Assembly (NCBI GenBank): GCA_051866775.1
Contig: JBJDXR010000031.1
Location: 1 to 64,000 of the forward strand
Source: RUG626 sp051866775
Lineage (GTDB): Bacteria; Bacillota; Clostridia; Oscillospirales; Oscillospiraceae
Direction of reading: 5' to 3'
DNA: 64,000 nt
Shown here: positions 24,528-32,613 of the stretch, piece by piece
Layout of the letters: each line of letters opens with the position of its first letter
How positions within the stretch are numbered: position 1 is the stretch's first letter
Notes under the pieces: model-generated
What the model saw: only the letters and a program-made list of their open reading frames with translations
The model's database searches: none
Told to the model about the DNA's origin: nothing
Made by a program: the position numbers and the translations under genes

Positions 24528-25808
24528 ATGAATCAGGGAATCGGAACAAAATGTGTTCAGGCCGGCTATACGCCAGGCAACGGGGAGCCGCGCCAGATAC
24601 CTATAATACAGAGCACGACCTTTAAATATGCCACAAGCGAGGAGATGGGGAAGCTCTTTGATCTGGAAGCCTCCGGATATTTCTACACCCGCCTCCAGAA
24701 TCCCACCAACGACTACGTGGCGGCGAAAATAGCGGCTCTTGAGGGAGGCTCTGCGGCGATGCTCACGTCCTCCGGACAGGCTGCCAACTTCTATTCCGTT
24801 TTTAATATCGCCTCCTGCGGCGACCACGTGGTGGCGTCCTCCACCATTTACGGCGGGACCTTCAATCTGTTTTCCGTCACCATGAAGCGCATGGGCATAG
24901 ATTTCACCTTCATATCCCCCGACTGCACGGAGGAGGAGCTTGAGGCGGCCTTCCGCCCCAACACCAAGGCCGTGTTCGGTGAGACCATCGCAAACCCGGC
25001 GCTGACCGTATTGGACATCGAGAAATTTGCCGCCGCCGCCCACAGGCACGGGGTGCCGCTCATCATTGACAACACCTTTGCCACGCCGGTAAACTGCCGC
25101 CCCATTGAGTGGGGGGCGGATATCGTCACTCATTCCACCACAAAATATATGGATGGCCACGGAGCGGGCGTGGGCGGAGCGATAGTTGACTCCGGAAAAT
25201 TTGACTGGTTTAAATACGCCGACAAGTTCCCAGGGCTTACCACGCCGGATGACAGCTACCATGGCATAACCTATGCCGAGAAGTTCGGCCTTGGAGGCGC
25301 CTTTATCACAAAGTGTACAGCCCAGCTGATGCGGGACTTCGGCTCCATACAGTCCCCCCAGAACGCCTTCCTGTTAAACCTCGGCCTTGAGAGCCTCCAT
25401 GTGCGTATGAAGCGGCACTGCGAGAACGGTCAGGCGGTCGCGGAGTATCTGTCCGGCCATGAGAAGATCGGCTGGGTGACCTACTGCGGTCTCCCCGGAG
25501 ACAGGTACCATAAGCTTGCCCAGAAGTACCTTCCGGGCGGCTCCTGCGGCGTCGTATCCTTCGGCGTAAAGGGCGGAAGGGCCGCCGCGGAGAAGTTTAT
25601 GGCCGGGCTTAAGGTCGCTGCGATCGAGACCCATGTGGCGGATGCGCGTACCTGCTGCCTGCATCCGGCAAGCGCCACCCACCGCCAGATGAACGACGCG
25701 GAGCTGGAGGCCGCCGGCGTGTCACCAGACCTTGTCCGATTCTCCTGCGGGCTGGAGGACGCAGCCGATCTTATTGCTGATATTGATCAGGCCCTCAGCC
25801 AAATCTAA
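24528..25808 (+). CDS. metY: O-acetylhomoserine sulfhydrylase
   Basis: The product is 426 aa, a PLP enzyme of the Cys/Met metabolism family that makes homocysteine directly from O-acetylhomoserine and sulfide. The PLP lysine is K206 in THSTTKYMDGHG. Length above 420 and the insert LGLESLHVRMKRH favour MetY over cystathionine gamma-synthase. It is followed at 18 nt by metA, which supplies its substrate. It is probably controlled by the leader upstream. Confidence 0.95.
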   Translation: MNQGIGTKCVQAGYTPGNGEPRQIPIIQSTTFKYATSEEMGKLFDLEASGYFYTRLQNPTNDYVAAKIAALEGGSAAMLTSSGQAANFYSVFNIASCGDHVVASSTIYGGTFNLFSVTMKRMGIDFTFISPDCTEEELEAAFRPNTKAVFGETIANPALTVLDIEKFAAAAHRHGVPLIIDNTFATPVNCRPIEWGADIVTHSTTKYMDGHGAGVGGAIVDSGKFDWFKYADKFPGLTTPDDSYHGITYAEKFGLGGAFITKCTAQLMRDFGSIQSPQNAFLLNLGLESLHVRMKRHCENGQAVAEYLSGHEKIGWVTYCGLPGDRYHKLAQKYLPGGSCGVVSFGVKGGRAAAEKFMAGLKVAAIETHVADARTCCLHPASATHRQMNDAELEAAGVSPDLVRFSCGLEDAADLIADIDQALSQI

Positions 25809-25826
25809 AGCAAAGGGGGGCTTATA

Positions 25827-26756
25827 ATGCCCATAAAAATACCCAACGGGCTGCCCGCCGCGCAGACCCTTGAGAGCGAAAATATTTTTGTTATGACGGA
25901 GACCCGAGCCACGGCGCAGGACATCCGCCCCTTAAAGATCGCCGTGCTCAACCTTATGCCCACGAAGATCGCAACGGAGACGCAGCTGTCTCGCCTTCTG
26001 GGCAACACCCCTCTTCAGGTGGAGCTGGAGCTACTGCAAACCAGCACCCACAAGGCCACGCACACCTCTGAGGAGCATATGCTGGCTTTTTACAAGACCT
26101 TTGACGACGTAAAGGACAACAAGTACGACGGCCTTGTTATCACCGGTGCGCCGGTGGAGCACATCCCCTTTGAGGAGGTCAACTACTGGGAGGAGCTCTG
26201 CGCCATCATGGAGTGGAGCAAGACCCACGTGCACAGCACCTTCCACATCTGCTGGGGCGCTCAGGCGGGGCTATATTACCACTACGGTATCAAAAAATAC
26301 CCGCTGGAAAAGAAGCTGTTCGGCGTATTCCCCCACCACGTTGACTACAAGAAATCCATACTTATGCGCGGCTTTGACGACGAGTTCATGGTGCCTCACT
26401 CGCGCCACACAACGATTCACCGGGAGGATGTGGAGAGAGTGCCGGGACTGCGGATACTCGCCTCCTCCGACGAGGCGGGCGTTTACGCCATGGCGACCAG
26501 CCGCGGAAGGCAGATATTCATAACCGGCCACTCGGAGTATGACAAGGACACCCTGAAGAGCGAGTATCTGAGGGATAAAAACCAGGGCCTTCCCATTGAC
26601 GTCCCAAAGAACTATTTTCCGGATGATGATCCGGAGAAAGAGCCGGTCGTTACATGGCGCGCTCACGCCAACCTTCTTTACTCAAACTGGCTCAACTACT
26701 TTGTGTATCAGATGACGCCCTACAACATATCGGACATAAGCAAGGCGGAGGAATGA
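25827..26756 (+). CDS. metA: Homoserine O-acetyltransferase (MetA family)
   Basis: The product is 309 aa. It activates homoserine for methionine synthesis. The glutamine-amidotransferase-like fold has nucleophile C142 in FHICWGAQAG, plus conserved H and E near the C-terminal third (GHSEYD). Residue 111 is Glu (APVEHIPFEEV). In characterised MetA proteins, Glu at this site gives acetyl-CoA specificity and Gly gives succinyl-CoA. Acetyl specificity matches the partner metY, which uses O-acetylhomoserine. Confidence 0.95.
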   Translation: MPIKIPNGLPAAQTLESENIFVMTETRATAQDIRPLKIAVLNLMPTKIATETQLSRLLGNTPLQVELELLQTSTHKATHTSEEHMLAFYKTFDDVKDNKYDGLVITGAPVEHIPFEEVNYWEELCAIMEWSKTHVHSTFHICWGAQAGLYYHYGIKKYPLEKKLFGVFPHHVDYKKSILMRGFDDEFMVPHSRHTTIHREDVERVPGLRILASSDEAGVYAMATSRGRQIFITGHSEYDKDTLKSEYLRDKNQGLPIDVPKNYFPDDDPEKEPVVTWRAHANLLYSNWLNYFVYQMTPYNISDISKAEE

Positions 26757-26759
26757 CGG

Positions 26760-27578
26760 ATGGACATTTTCGCCTCCCTTGAGTCGATAAAGATTGGCCA
26801 GTTCTCCCTTGCGAAGATTCTGTCCACCATACTTCTTCTCGCCGTGTGTCTTATTGTCAGGCGCATTCTCGGCAAGGCGGTCAGAAGAATAATCGAGCGT
26901 ACCCACCTGGAAAAGAGCATAAAGAGCTTCCTTAAATCCGCTGTGGATGTGGTCATCTGGATCATCATCATCCTCATTGTGGCGGATACGCTGGGCATTC
27001 AGGTGAACTCACTTGTGGCCATTGCCAGCGTGGTGAGCCTTGCCCTGTCCCTGTCCGTACAGGACATCCTGACGAACATATTCTCAGGCATGACTATCCT
27101 CAGTACCAAGCCCTTCGGCGTCGGCGACTTCATAGACCTGGGCGGGACCACCGGCACGGTGACGAGCCTCGGACTTTTCTATACCGTGATCAACACGGCT
27201 GACAACAAGGTAGTATACATGCCGAACAGCAAGGTGGTTGGGGCCGAGGTCATAAACTACTCCGTAAATCCCATAAGGCGCATTGAACTGAACGTCGCCG
27301 CCTCCTATGACGACGAGCCGGAGAAGGTCAAGGCGGCGCTTATAAAGGCGGCGGAGATGACGGAGGGCGCCCTTTCAGAACCCGCCCCCTTCGCCGGGGT
27401 GTTAAACTACGGCTCCAGCAGCATTGAATACTCCCTCCTCGTCTGGGCGGGCAAGGACGATTTCCTCCCGGTCAAATTCAGGCTTACCGAGGCGGTGCAC
27501 GACGCCTTCTGCGCCGGGGGCGTTACTATGACATATGACCACATAAATGTCCACATGGTGGAAAATGATCAGCAATAG
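26760..27578 (+). CDS. Small-conductance mechanosensitive channel (MscS family)
   Basis: The product is 272 aa. Three membrane helices (about 15-35, 62-82, 88-110) end in the pore-lining TM3 (SVVSLALSLSVQDILTNIFSG). The cytoplasmic beta domain follows (FGVGDFIDLGGTTGTVTSLGLFYT, then the alpha-beta vestibule). It opens on membrane tension to release solutes. It starts 4 nt after the metA stop, so it is probably cotranscribed with metY-metA, an unexpected pairing. Confidence 0.94.
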   Translation: MDIFASLESIKIGQFSLAKILSTILLLAVCLIVRRILGKAVRRIIERTHLEKSIKSFLKSAVDVVIWIIIILIVADTLGIQVNSLVAIASVVSLALSLSVQDILTNIFSGMTILSTKPFGVGDFIDLGGTTGTVTSLGLFYTVINTADNKVVYMPNSKVVGAEVINYSVNPIRRIELNVAASYDDEPEKVKAALIKAAEMTEGALSEPAPFAGVLNYGSSSIEYSLLVWAGKDDFLPVKFRLTEAVHDAFCAGGVTMTYDHINVHMVENDQQ

Positions 27579-27638
27579 GTATGGGCTGCTGCGCCGGCAT
27601 ATTTTTACTTTAATTTAACCGTATCGGAGGGGCGGAGC

Positions 27639-27959
27639 ATGGAGCTTCTTGAGGATATTCTGGCCTACATTGTTGAGGCGGCGATACTTCTTTTTGAATA
27701 TGTGGGGGTAATTGTCATAATTGCCGCCGGAATTCAGGGCGTTTTCTCCTATGTGCGCCGCGATCCCATGACACGTCTTAAGCTTGCCAAGGGAATGGCC
27801 ATGGGGCTTGAGTTCAAGCTGGGCAGCGAGATACTCCGAACGGTCGTGGTGCGTGAATTTAACGAGATATTCATTGTCGGCGCGATAATCCTGCTTCGTG
27901 CTGCGCTGACGCTCCTGATCCATTGGGAGATAAAAAATGAGGAAAACCATAGGGAATAA
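27639..27959 (+). CDS. DUF1622-family membrane protein
   Basis: The product is 106 aa with three hydrophobic segments (about 8-33, 68-90 and 78-96 overlapping). The pattern EAAILLFEYVGVIVIIAAGIQGVFSYV, then LGSEILRTVVVREFNEIFIVGAIILLRAALTLLI, matches the uncharacterised DUF1622 family. The ribosome site GGAGGGGCGGAG precedes ATG 27639. It is the last gene of the apparent metY operon. Confidence 0.8.
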   Translation: MELLEDILAYIVEAAILLFEYVGVIVIIAAGIQGVFSYVRRDPMTRLKLAKGMAMGLEFKLGSEILRTVVVREFNEIFIVGAIILLRAALTLLIHWEIKNEENHRE

Positions 27960-27964
27960 ACAAA

Positions 27965-28003
27965 CCCCCATCGGCAGTCCATTGCCGATGGGGGTGATCT
28001 TTT
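27965..28003. terminator. Convergent terminator
   Basis: CCCCCATCGGCA pairs with TGCCGATGGGGG around GTCCAT, followed by TGATCTTTT. Confidence 0.75.
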
Positions 28004-28048
28004 AAGAATATGGCGGAAAAAGCTCCGCAGTTTTCGCAGTATAAAGAT

Positions 28049-28693
28049 TTATACTAGCTTTAAAAGCCCGCTGGGCTTATCTACTATCAGCGCCGCGCCG
28101 GCTGCCTCAAGCTGCTCCCTTGTGCGGAAGCCCCAGGATACGGATATGCAGTCAACTCCTGCGGCAGCGGCTGTCTTTATGTCCACCTCTGAGTCGCCTA
28201 TGAACACCGACTCCCATTTGCTGCTGTTCAGCTCCTTAAGCGCCGCGAGAACGGCGTCCGGGGCGGGCTTGCGGCGGACGGTGGGGCTTTCGCCGATAAC
28301 CACTGAAACCACATCGCCGAAAAACTGCCGTACAAGGTCCTTGGCATTTTCATCCGGCTTGTTTGATACAACCGCCAGCTTGTACTCCCCGGCGGCAAGC
28401 CTCCTGAGGACCTCGTGCACGCCCTCATAGGGGGCGGTCTTGATCCTGTTATGGTGGAGATAGTAGTCGCTGTATTCGGCCAAGATATCCTCAAAGCCCG
28501 GAGTTTCCCGTCCCTGAGGCAGGGACTTCTCCATTAGATATGCGCTGGCGTTTCCTACGGACATACGTATCTGCTCAAGTGTCCGCTCCGGGAAGCCGTG
28601 AGCGGCTAACGTGTGGTTTACGCTGTCACGGATGTCCTCAAGGGTGTTCATTAGGGTGCCGTCAAGATCGAACAGCACAGTTGTGTACTTCAT
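28049..28693 (-). CDS. HAD-superfamily phosphatase (phosphoglycolate phosphatase-like)
   Basis: The product is 214 aa. HAD motif I is LFDLDGTL (nucleophile D9, acid D11), motif II is VVSNKP, motif III lysine is in VRRKPAPD, and motif IV is FIGDSEVDIKTA. The cap between motifs I and II is of the helical C1 (Gph/pyrophosphatase) type. The substrate is uncertain. It overlaps the stop of the preceding gene, so the three genes 29198 to 28049 are one unit. Confidence 0.88.
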   Translation of the reverse strand: MKYTTVLFDLDGTLMNTLEDIRDSVNHTLAAHGFPERTLEQIRMSVGNASAYLMEKSLPQGRETPGFEDILAEYSDYYLHHNRIKTAPYEGVHEVLRRLAAGEYKLAVVSNKPDENAKDLVRQFFGDVVSVVIGESPTVRRKPAPDAVLAALKELNSSKWESVFIGDSEVDIKTAAAAGVDCISVSWGFRTREQLEAAGAALIVDKPSGLLKLV

Positions 28694-28935
28694 TCCGTTA
28701 TGTCAACTCCCCAGTCAGAGACTATCTTATTAAGGAGCCTTGCCAGCGCGATCGTTCCCTCGCGGGTGATGAGGACGCTTGCGACCTCGTCGGCCACTTG
28801 CGCGGATACATCCGTAAGGGCGCCGTTCTTCATGTTAAAGTTGTGCTCGGTGTAGATGTGCGCAAAGGAGAGCGCCACCTCGGACTTGCTCTTGTTATGA
28901 GTAACATTAAAGGTGTTGGCAAATACGGGCTTCAT
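28690..28935 (-). CDS. Small conserved protein, possibly DUF3467-like
   Basis: The product is 81 aa with no membrane segment. The N-terminal strand pattern (MKPVFANTFNVTHNKSKSEV) followed by a C-terminal helix (ITREGTIALARLLNKIVSDW) resembles DUF3467, but this is from memory and tentative. Its ATG overlaps the stop of the upstream TSCPD gene by 1 nt (TGATG), and its stop overlaps the gph start. Confidence 0.6.
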   Translation of the reverse strand: MKPVFANTFNVTHNKSKSEVALSFAHIYTEHNFNMKNGALTDVSAQVADEVASVLITREGTIALARLLNKIVSDWGVDITE

Positions 28936-29198
28936 CAGTTGTTACCTCCATCTTCTGCCAGGATGGCCTCCAGAGCACGCGCTATCTGATCGGGGCAGGA
29001 GGTGCCCTTCATACCGCAGCGGATGCCCTTGAGACGGGCGATGACATCTTCGGCACGCTGGCCCCGAAGCAATGCGGAAATGCCCTGAAGATTTCCGTTG
29101 CAGCCGCCGGTCACTGCTATGTCGTTTATAATGCCGTCTTCAATGTCTATATCAAATCTTCTTGAGCAAACGCCCTTTGGAATGTACACTTTATTCAT
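28935..29198 (-). CDS. TSCPD-domain protein (TIGR03905 type)
   Basis: The product is 87 aa. The pattern YIPKGVCSRRFDIDIEDG, TGGCNGNLQGISALLRG, GIRCGMKGTSCPDQIARAL contains the T-S-C-P-D motif also found at the C-terminus of class II ribonucleotide reductases. Stand-alone versions are common in clostridia and have no assigned function. Four cysteines suggest metal binding. The start follows AAGGAAGG. Confidence 0.85.
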   Translation of the reverse strand: MNKVYIPKGVCSRRFDIDIEDGIINDIAVTGGCNGNLQGISALLRGQRAEDVIARLKGIRCGMKGTSCPDQIARALEAILAEDGGNN

Positions 29199-29273
29199 GA
29201 AAAACCTTCCTTTCCCGTAAGCATAGGTGAAATTCTATATAATTATAATACTAAACCCGACTTGTTGCAATAA

Positions 29274-29302
29274 GCATAACAACTGATTTCACCGCATAAG
29301 TA
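29274..29302 (+). promoter_or_regulatory. Possible sigma-E-like sporulation promoter for spoIIP
   Basis: GCATAAC (29274-29280), a 14-nt spacer and CATAAGTA (29295-29302) resemble the spacing and partial consensus of mother-cell sigma-E promoters. The match is imperfect, especially in the second half of the -10. Confidence 0.35.
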
Positions 29303-29336
29303 TAGCCTGTACAAAAGCATTTTACGGAGGTAGGCT

Positions 29337-30539
29337 ATGCTTAAAAGATATGAGAAGGCCCGCCGAAGTCCCAGAACGGCGGTAGTGGTGGTGAGAAATC
29401 TCGCGGCGGTGGCGGCGGCATGCCTTGTGCTCCGCGCTGTATCGGACAAGACCGAGAAGCTGATTCCCGCAAAGGCGCCTGAGCTTTCGCGGGAAGCGGC
29501 CGAGCTTGTGCTTGGGCTGGAGCTTCCGGGAGGGACCTCCGGAACGGGAAATTATGCTCTTGCCGCGCTGGCTCTGGAGCTTCCGGGGGCGGACAAGATT
29601 TGCTTTGACGCCGGGCAGGAAGGCGAGGGCATCCCTGATGCGGACTATAACGGGGAACCTTCTCAGGAGCCGCCTGATACTGCGGTGCAGGCGGAGCCTT
29701 CCGGTGATGAGGAGGACCCTGAAGATGGTGGTGACGGTGAGGAGTATACCGGCGGAGACGCCGTCGGCACGACCATAACAGGTGAGGGCGGAGGCTATGA
29801 ATTAAGCACCGAGGGGATATACATTAAAAATAAGACGGACTATGAAATAGATGTGGAGGGGCTTTTGACCCAGCCACTTGAATTTTCGGCGGCTGACGGC
29901 GCCCAGGTGCTGATAATCCACACCCACGGCAGCGAGGCGTATATGCCGGATGGCGACGATGTATATGAACCGTCGGACCCATCCAGGACGGAGGACAAGG
30001 ATTACAACGTGGTCCGCGTGGGGGATGAGCTTGAAAGGGTACTTACTGAACGCGGGATAACGGTTATACATGACAGGGAGCTTTACGACTATCCCAGTTA
30101 TGCAGGCTCATACTCCCGTGCGTATGAGGCGATCTGCGCATACCTTGAGGAGTACCCGGATATTAAGGTAGTCATAGACCTGCATCGGGATGCGCTGGAG
30201 GCCGATGACGGGACCATATACAAGACTGTCGCCGATATCGGCGATACACCCTGTGCACAGGTCATGCTGATTGCGGGCACAAATTTTTCGGGGCTTTCCC
30301 ATGACAATTGGCAGAAAAACCTGAGCTTCGCATTGAAGATTCAAGCGCAGATGGTGGCGGAATATCCGACCCTTGCTAGGCCCCTGTCCATATCCCAGTA
30401 CAGATACAACCAGAATGCCACGAGCGGATCTCTTATAGCGGAGATTGGCAGCAACGGCAACACCCTCCAGGAAGCCCTGTGTGCCGTGAGGTATTTTGGG
30501 GAATGCCTTGCGGATGTGCTGGGCGCCGGGGAAGGGTGA
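29337..30539 (+). CDS. spoIIP: Stage II sporulation protein P
   Basis: The product is 400 aa, a peptidoglycan amidase/endopeptidase that, with SpoIID and SpoIIM, thins the septum during forespore engulfment. An N-terminal membrane anchor (about 15-35) is followed by a low-complexity Glu/Gly/Asp-rich linker (about 95-150). The catalytic domain then starts with VLIIHTHGSEAY (H195, H197, E200) and continues to VVIDLHRDA and IAEIGSNGNTLQEA. It is the clearest sign that the organism makes endospores. The start follows ACGGAGG. Confidence 0.95.
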   Translation: MLKRYEKARRSPRTAVVVVRNLAAVAAACLVLRAVSDKTEKLIPAKAPELSREAAELVLGLELPGGTSGTGNYALAALALELPGADKICFDAGQEGEGIPDADYNGEPSQEPPDTAVQAEPSGDEEDPEDGGDGEEYTGGDAVGTTITGEGGGYELSTEGIYIKNKTDYEIDVEGLLTQPLEFSAADGAQVLIIHTHGSEAYMPDGDDVYEPSDPSRTEDKDYNVVRVGDELERVLTERGITVIHDRELYDYPSYAGSYSRAYEAICAYLEEYPDIKVVIDLHRDALEADDGTIYKTVADIGDTPCAQVMLIAGTNFSGLSHDNWQKNLSFALKIQAQMVAEYPTLARPLSISQYRYNQNATSGSLIAEIGSNGNTLQEALCAVRYFGECLADVLGAGEG

Positions 30540-30557
30540 GGACGATCCCGGCGTTTA

Positions 30558-30769
30558 CATGGGCGGTTCTCCCGTATCGGGGACCGATGCCCGTTTCGCT
30601 GCAGGAGATTAGCAGGAAGATATTCTCCGAATGGCTCCCCGCGTGCGGGGATTACACCATCGCCGAGGGCATTTGCATTGAGGTTTACGATGACGCGGCA
30701 AAATATAAAAACAGAACGCAGAACCAGGATTACTACTCGGAGATGTGGATCCCTGTGGTCAAAAAGTGA
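30558..30769 (+). pseudogene. C-terminal fragment of a GyrI-like/AraC effector-binding domain
   Basis: About 70 codons in one frame match the end of a GyrI-like small-molecule-binding domain: VLPYRGPMP, then IFSEWLPACGDYTIAEG, then IEVYDD and a final YYSEMWIPVVKK. There is no ribosome site or N-terminal half, and the piece begins right after the spoIIP stop. It is probably the remnant of a deleted regulator gene. Confidence 0.6.
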
Positions 30770-30783
30770 AGCTTACGAAAAAT

Positions 30784-30815
30784 AAAAATGCCCCGCCGTA
30801 AGGCGGGGCATTTTT
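30784..30815. terminator. Bidirectional terminator
   Basis: AAAATGCCCCGCC pairs with GGCGGGGCATTTTT around GTAA, between the GyrI-like fragment and the convergent acetyltransferase gene. Confidence 0.92.
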
Positions 30816-30823
30816 GCTTTGTT

Positions 30824-31393
30824 CTACACATTGAGAAGCTCAGCAGGTATCTCAGGCAAAGGGACAAAGGGAGCAGGCTCTGCACTGTCGTCGGTAAAGG
30901 CCTTTTGCATCCAGATTATGTCTACCCATTGACCGCGCTTGTAGGCGCATTTTGAAAAGCGCGCAACTCGCTCAAAGCCGAGGCTCTTATGAAAATTTAT
31001 GCTGGGGGTATTCGGATACGCGATACAGGCGCTTAGAGACGTCACATTCTGAAGGCGCAGTATGCGCTCAAGCTCCGTATAAAGCAGTTTGCCTATCCCG
31101 CGGCGGTGAAAATCATCATTGATATATATGCTGCTCTCGGCCGACCAAATATAGGCGGCTCTCTGCCTAAAGGCAGAGGCGTAAGTGTAGCCCGCAATAC
31201 GGCCATCCTGCTCCGCGACAAGATAGGGGTACTGACGGAGTATTCCGCTTATCCGCTGGGCGAAGGCCTCCTCAGAGGGAACGGTATACTCGAAGGTCAC
31301 ATTTGTATTCATGACATAGGGGGCATATATTTTTAAAAGCTCCGGAGCGTCAGACTCCCGGGCCATGCGCACGGTAACGGATTGATTCGTCAT
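30824..31393 (-). CDS. GNAT N-acetyltransferase, phosphinothricin/methionine-sulfoximine acetyltransferase-like
   Basis: The product is 189 aa. It shows the GNAT acetyl-CoA loop DDFHRRGIGKLLYTELE and the PAT/MnaT-type features IYAPYVMNTNVTFEYTVPS and YPNTPSINFHKSLGFE. Such enzymes acetylate amino-acid analogues or methionine derivatives. The last ~20 residues are a Pro-rich tail not usual in the family. Confidence 0.82.
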   Translation of the reverse strand: MTNQSVTVRMARESDAPELLKIYAPYVMNTNVTFEYTVPSEEAFAQRISGILRQYPYLVAEQDGRIAGYTYASAFRQRAAYIWSAESSIYINDDFHRRGIGKLLYTELERILRLQNVTSLSACIAYPNTPSINFHKSLGFERVARFSKCAYKRGQWVDIIWMQKAFTDDSAEPAPFVPLPEIPAELLNV

Positions 31394-31436
31394 ATCCCGC
31401 CATCCTTAATAATGTTCTGCAGCAATATAGTATAAA

Positions 31437-31476
31437 ACAAAAATGGGCCAAACGGAAGAGCGTTTGGCCCATTTTT
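31437..31476. terminator. Intrinsic terminator of the nitroreductase gene region
   Basis: AAATGGGCCAAACG pairs with CGTTTGGCCCATTTTTT around GAAGAG. The A/T-tracts allow use in both directions. Confidence 0.85.
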
Positions 31477-31498
31477 TCACTGTTTTTTTGTTTTTAAA

Positions 31499-31999
31499 TT
31501 AATACCTGTCGTAGTGTACGCGGGAGGGGTCGTAATTCTTTTTTGGCGAGGTGGGGCCGTCCGGATAGCCAATAGCCAGAAGGCAGTAAGCCATGACGCC
31601 CTCAGGCAGTCCGAGGACCTCCGCTACATGCGCCATCCTGTCCTCAAGCGGCGCGATGCCAAGCCAGACGCCGCCAAGTCCCAGATGTACGGCCTCAAGA
31701 AGGATATTTTCGGAGGCGGCGCCAAGATCCTGCTGCCAAAGCTCAGGAAAGCGCATTTTGCCGCTGCTGGAAAGGACCGCGATGGTGAGCGGCGCCGCGG
31801 CGGCGGGGCCGGCATAGGGGCTTGATTTTCCGAGCCTCTCACGCTGCTTTTTGTCGGTCACTACTACAAACTCCCAAGGCTGCTGGTTTCCTCCGGAGGG
31901 GGCGGCCATAGCGGCTCTCATAAGCATTTCGATCTTCTCCGGCTCAACAGGGGTGTCCTTAAAGCTTCTTACACTTGTGCGAGAAAAGATTTCGTCCAT
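31499..31999 (-). CDS. Nitroreductase-family flavoprotein
   Basis: The product is 166 aa. The FMN-binding pattern is RTSVRSFKDTPVE at the N-terminus, APSGGNQQPWEFVVV, and GLGGVWLGIAP near the C-terminus. It is a small FMN-dependent NAD(P)H oxidoreductase acting on nitro or quinone compounds. The natural substrate is unknown. The start follows a GGAGGC site. Confidence 0.9.
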   Translation of the reverse strand: MDEIFSRTSVRSFKDTPVEPEKIEMLMRAAMAAPSGGNQQPWEFVVVTDKKQRERLGKSSPYAGPAAAAPLTIAVLSSSGKMRFPELWQQDLGAASENILLEAVHLGLGGVWLGIAPLEDRMAHVAEVLGLPEGVMAYCLLAIGYPDGPTSPKKNYDPSRVHYDRY

Positions 32000-32175
32000 T
32001 GTTTTTGCCTCCTAAAGAATCATATACTTGGTGCAGGTGATCTGCGGTATATAACAGTACATTACTATATTACACCCCCGCGGAAAACATTTCAAGGGTG
32101 GAGAAATACAGAAAATTGAAGGCAGGCAGGATATTACGGGCGTTGGGGGAATGCGGCATTTAATATCAAAATGTA

Positions 32176-32204
32176 TTGACTTAGCCGCCTGCGCAATTTA
32201 AAAT
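32176..32204 (+). promoter_or_regulatory. Sigma-A promoter for the zinc-ribbon membrane protein
   Basis: TTGACT (32176-32181), a 17-nt spacer and TAAAAT (32199-32204), 54 nt before the ATG. Confidence 0.65.
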
Positions 32205-32258
32205 ATAATCAGATTTTGGAGTATTATGGTATATTTGTAGATTTTTGGAGGCAAAGAT

Positions 32259-32516
32259 ATGAAGCTGATCCGTGCCGTTGATGTTTATATTGCATATTTC
32301 TTTATAATCGCCTTTGCCGTTACTCTTGTGGCAGGGGTGTTCAAGTGGGTGTTCTTTATTCCGTCGGCGGTGATGCTTGCCGCATACTTTTTATGGAATG
32401 CCTGCCGTCTGCGCTGCCCGAAATGCGGCAGCTCAACCAATCTGGACCGGCTGCTGTATGCCAGAAAGCACACTTACCACTGCGCCGCCTGCGGAGAAGA
32501 AATGATAGTAAAATAA
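32259..32516 (+). CDS. Small membrane protein with C-terminal zinc ribbon
   Basis: The product is 85 aa. Two hydrophobic segments (about 8-28 and 31-47) are followed by a zinc ribbon with CPKC (54-57) and CAAC (76-79) knuckles. The family is not recognised. It has its own promoter and terminator, and GGAGG precedes ATG 32259. Confidence 0.8.
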   Translation: MKLIRAVDVYIAYFFIIAFAVTLVAGVFKWVFFIPSAVMLAAYFLWNACRLRCPKCGSSTNLDRLLYARKHTYHCAACGEEMIVK

Positions 32517-32541
32517 GCAGCCGGTTCCGCATATAGATAAC

Positions 32542-32577
32542 TAGCCGGAAAAGTCACTTGACTTTTCCGGCTAAAAT
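32542..32577. terminator. Convergent terminator
   Basis: TAGCCGGAAAAGTCA pairs with TGACTTTTCCGGCTA around a very tight loop. The plus-strand T-run is weak (AAAATTGT). Confidence 0.7.
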
Positions 32578-32613
32578 TGTAAATCAGTATCTGATAAAGG
32601 ATGGTAAACATCA

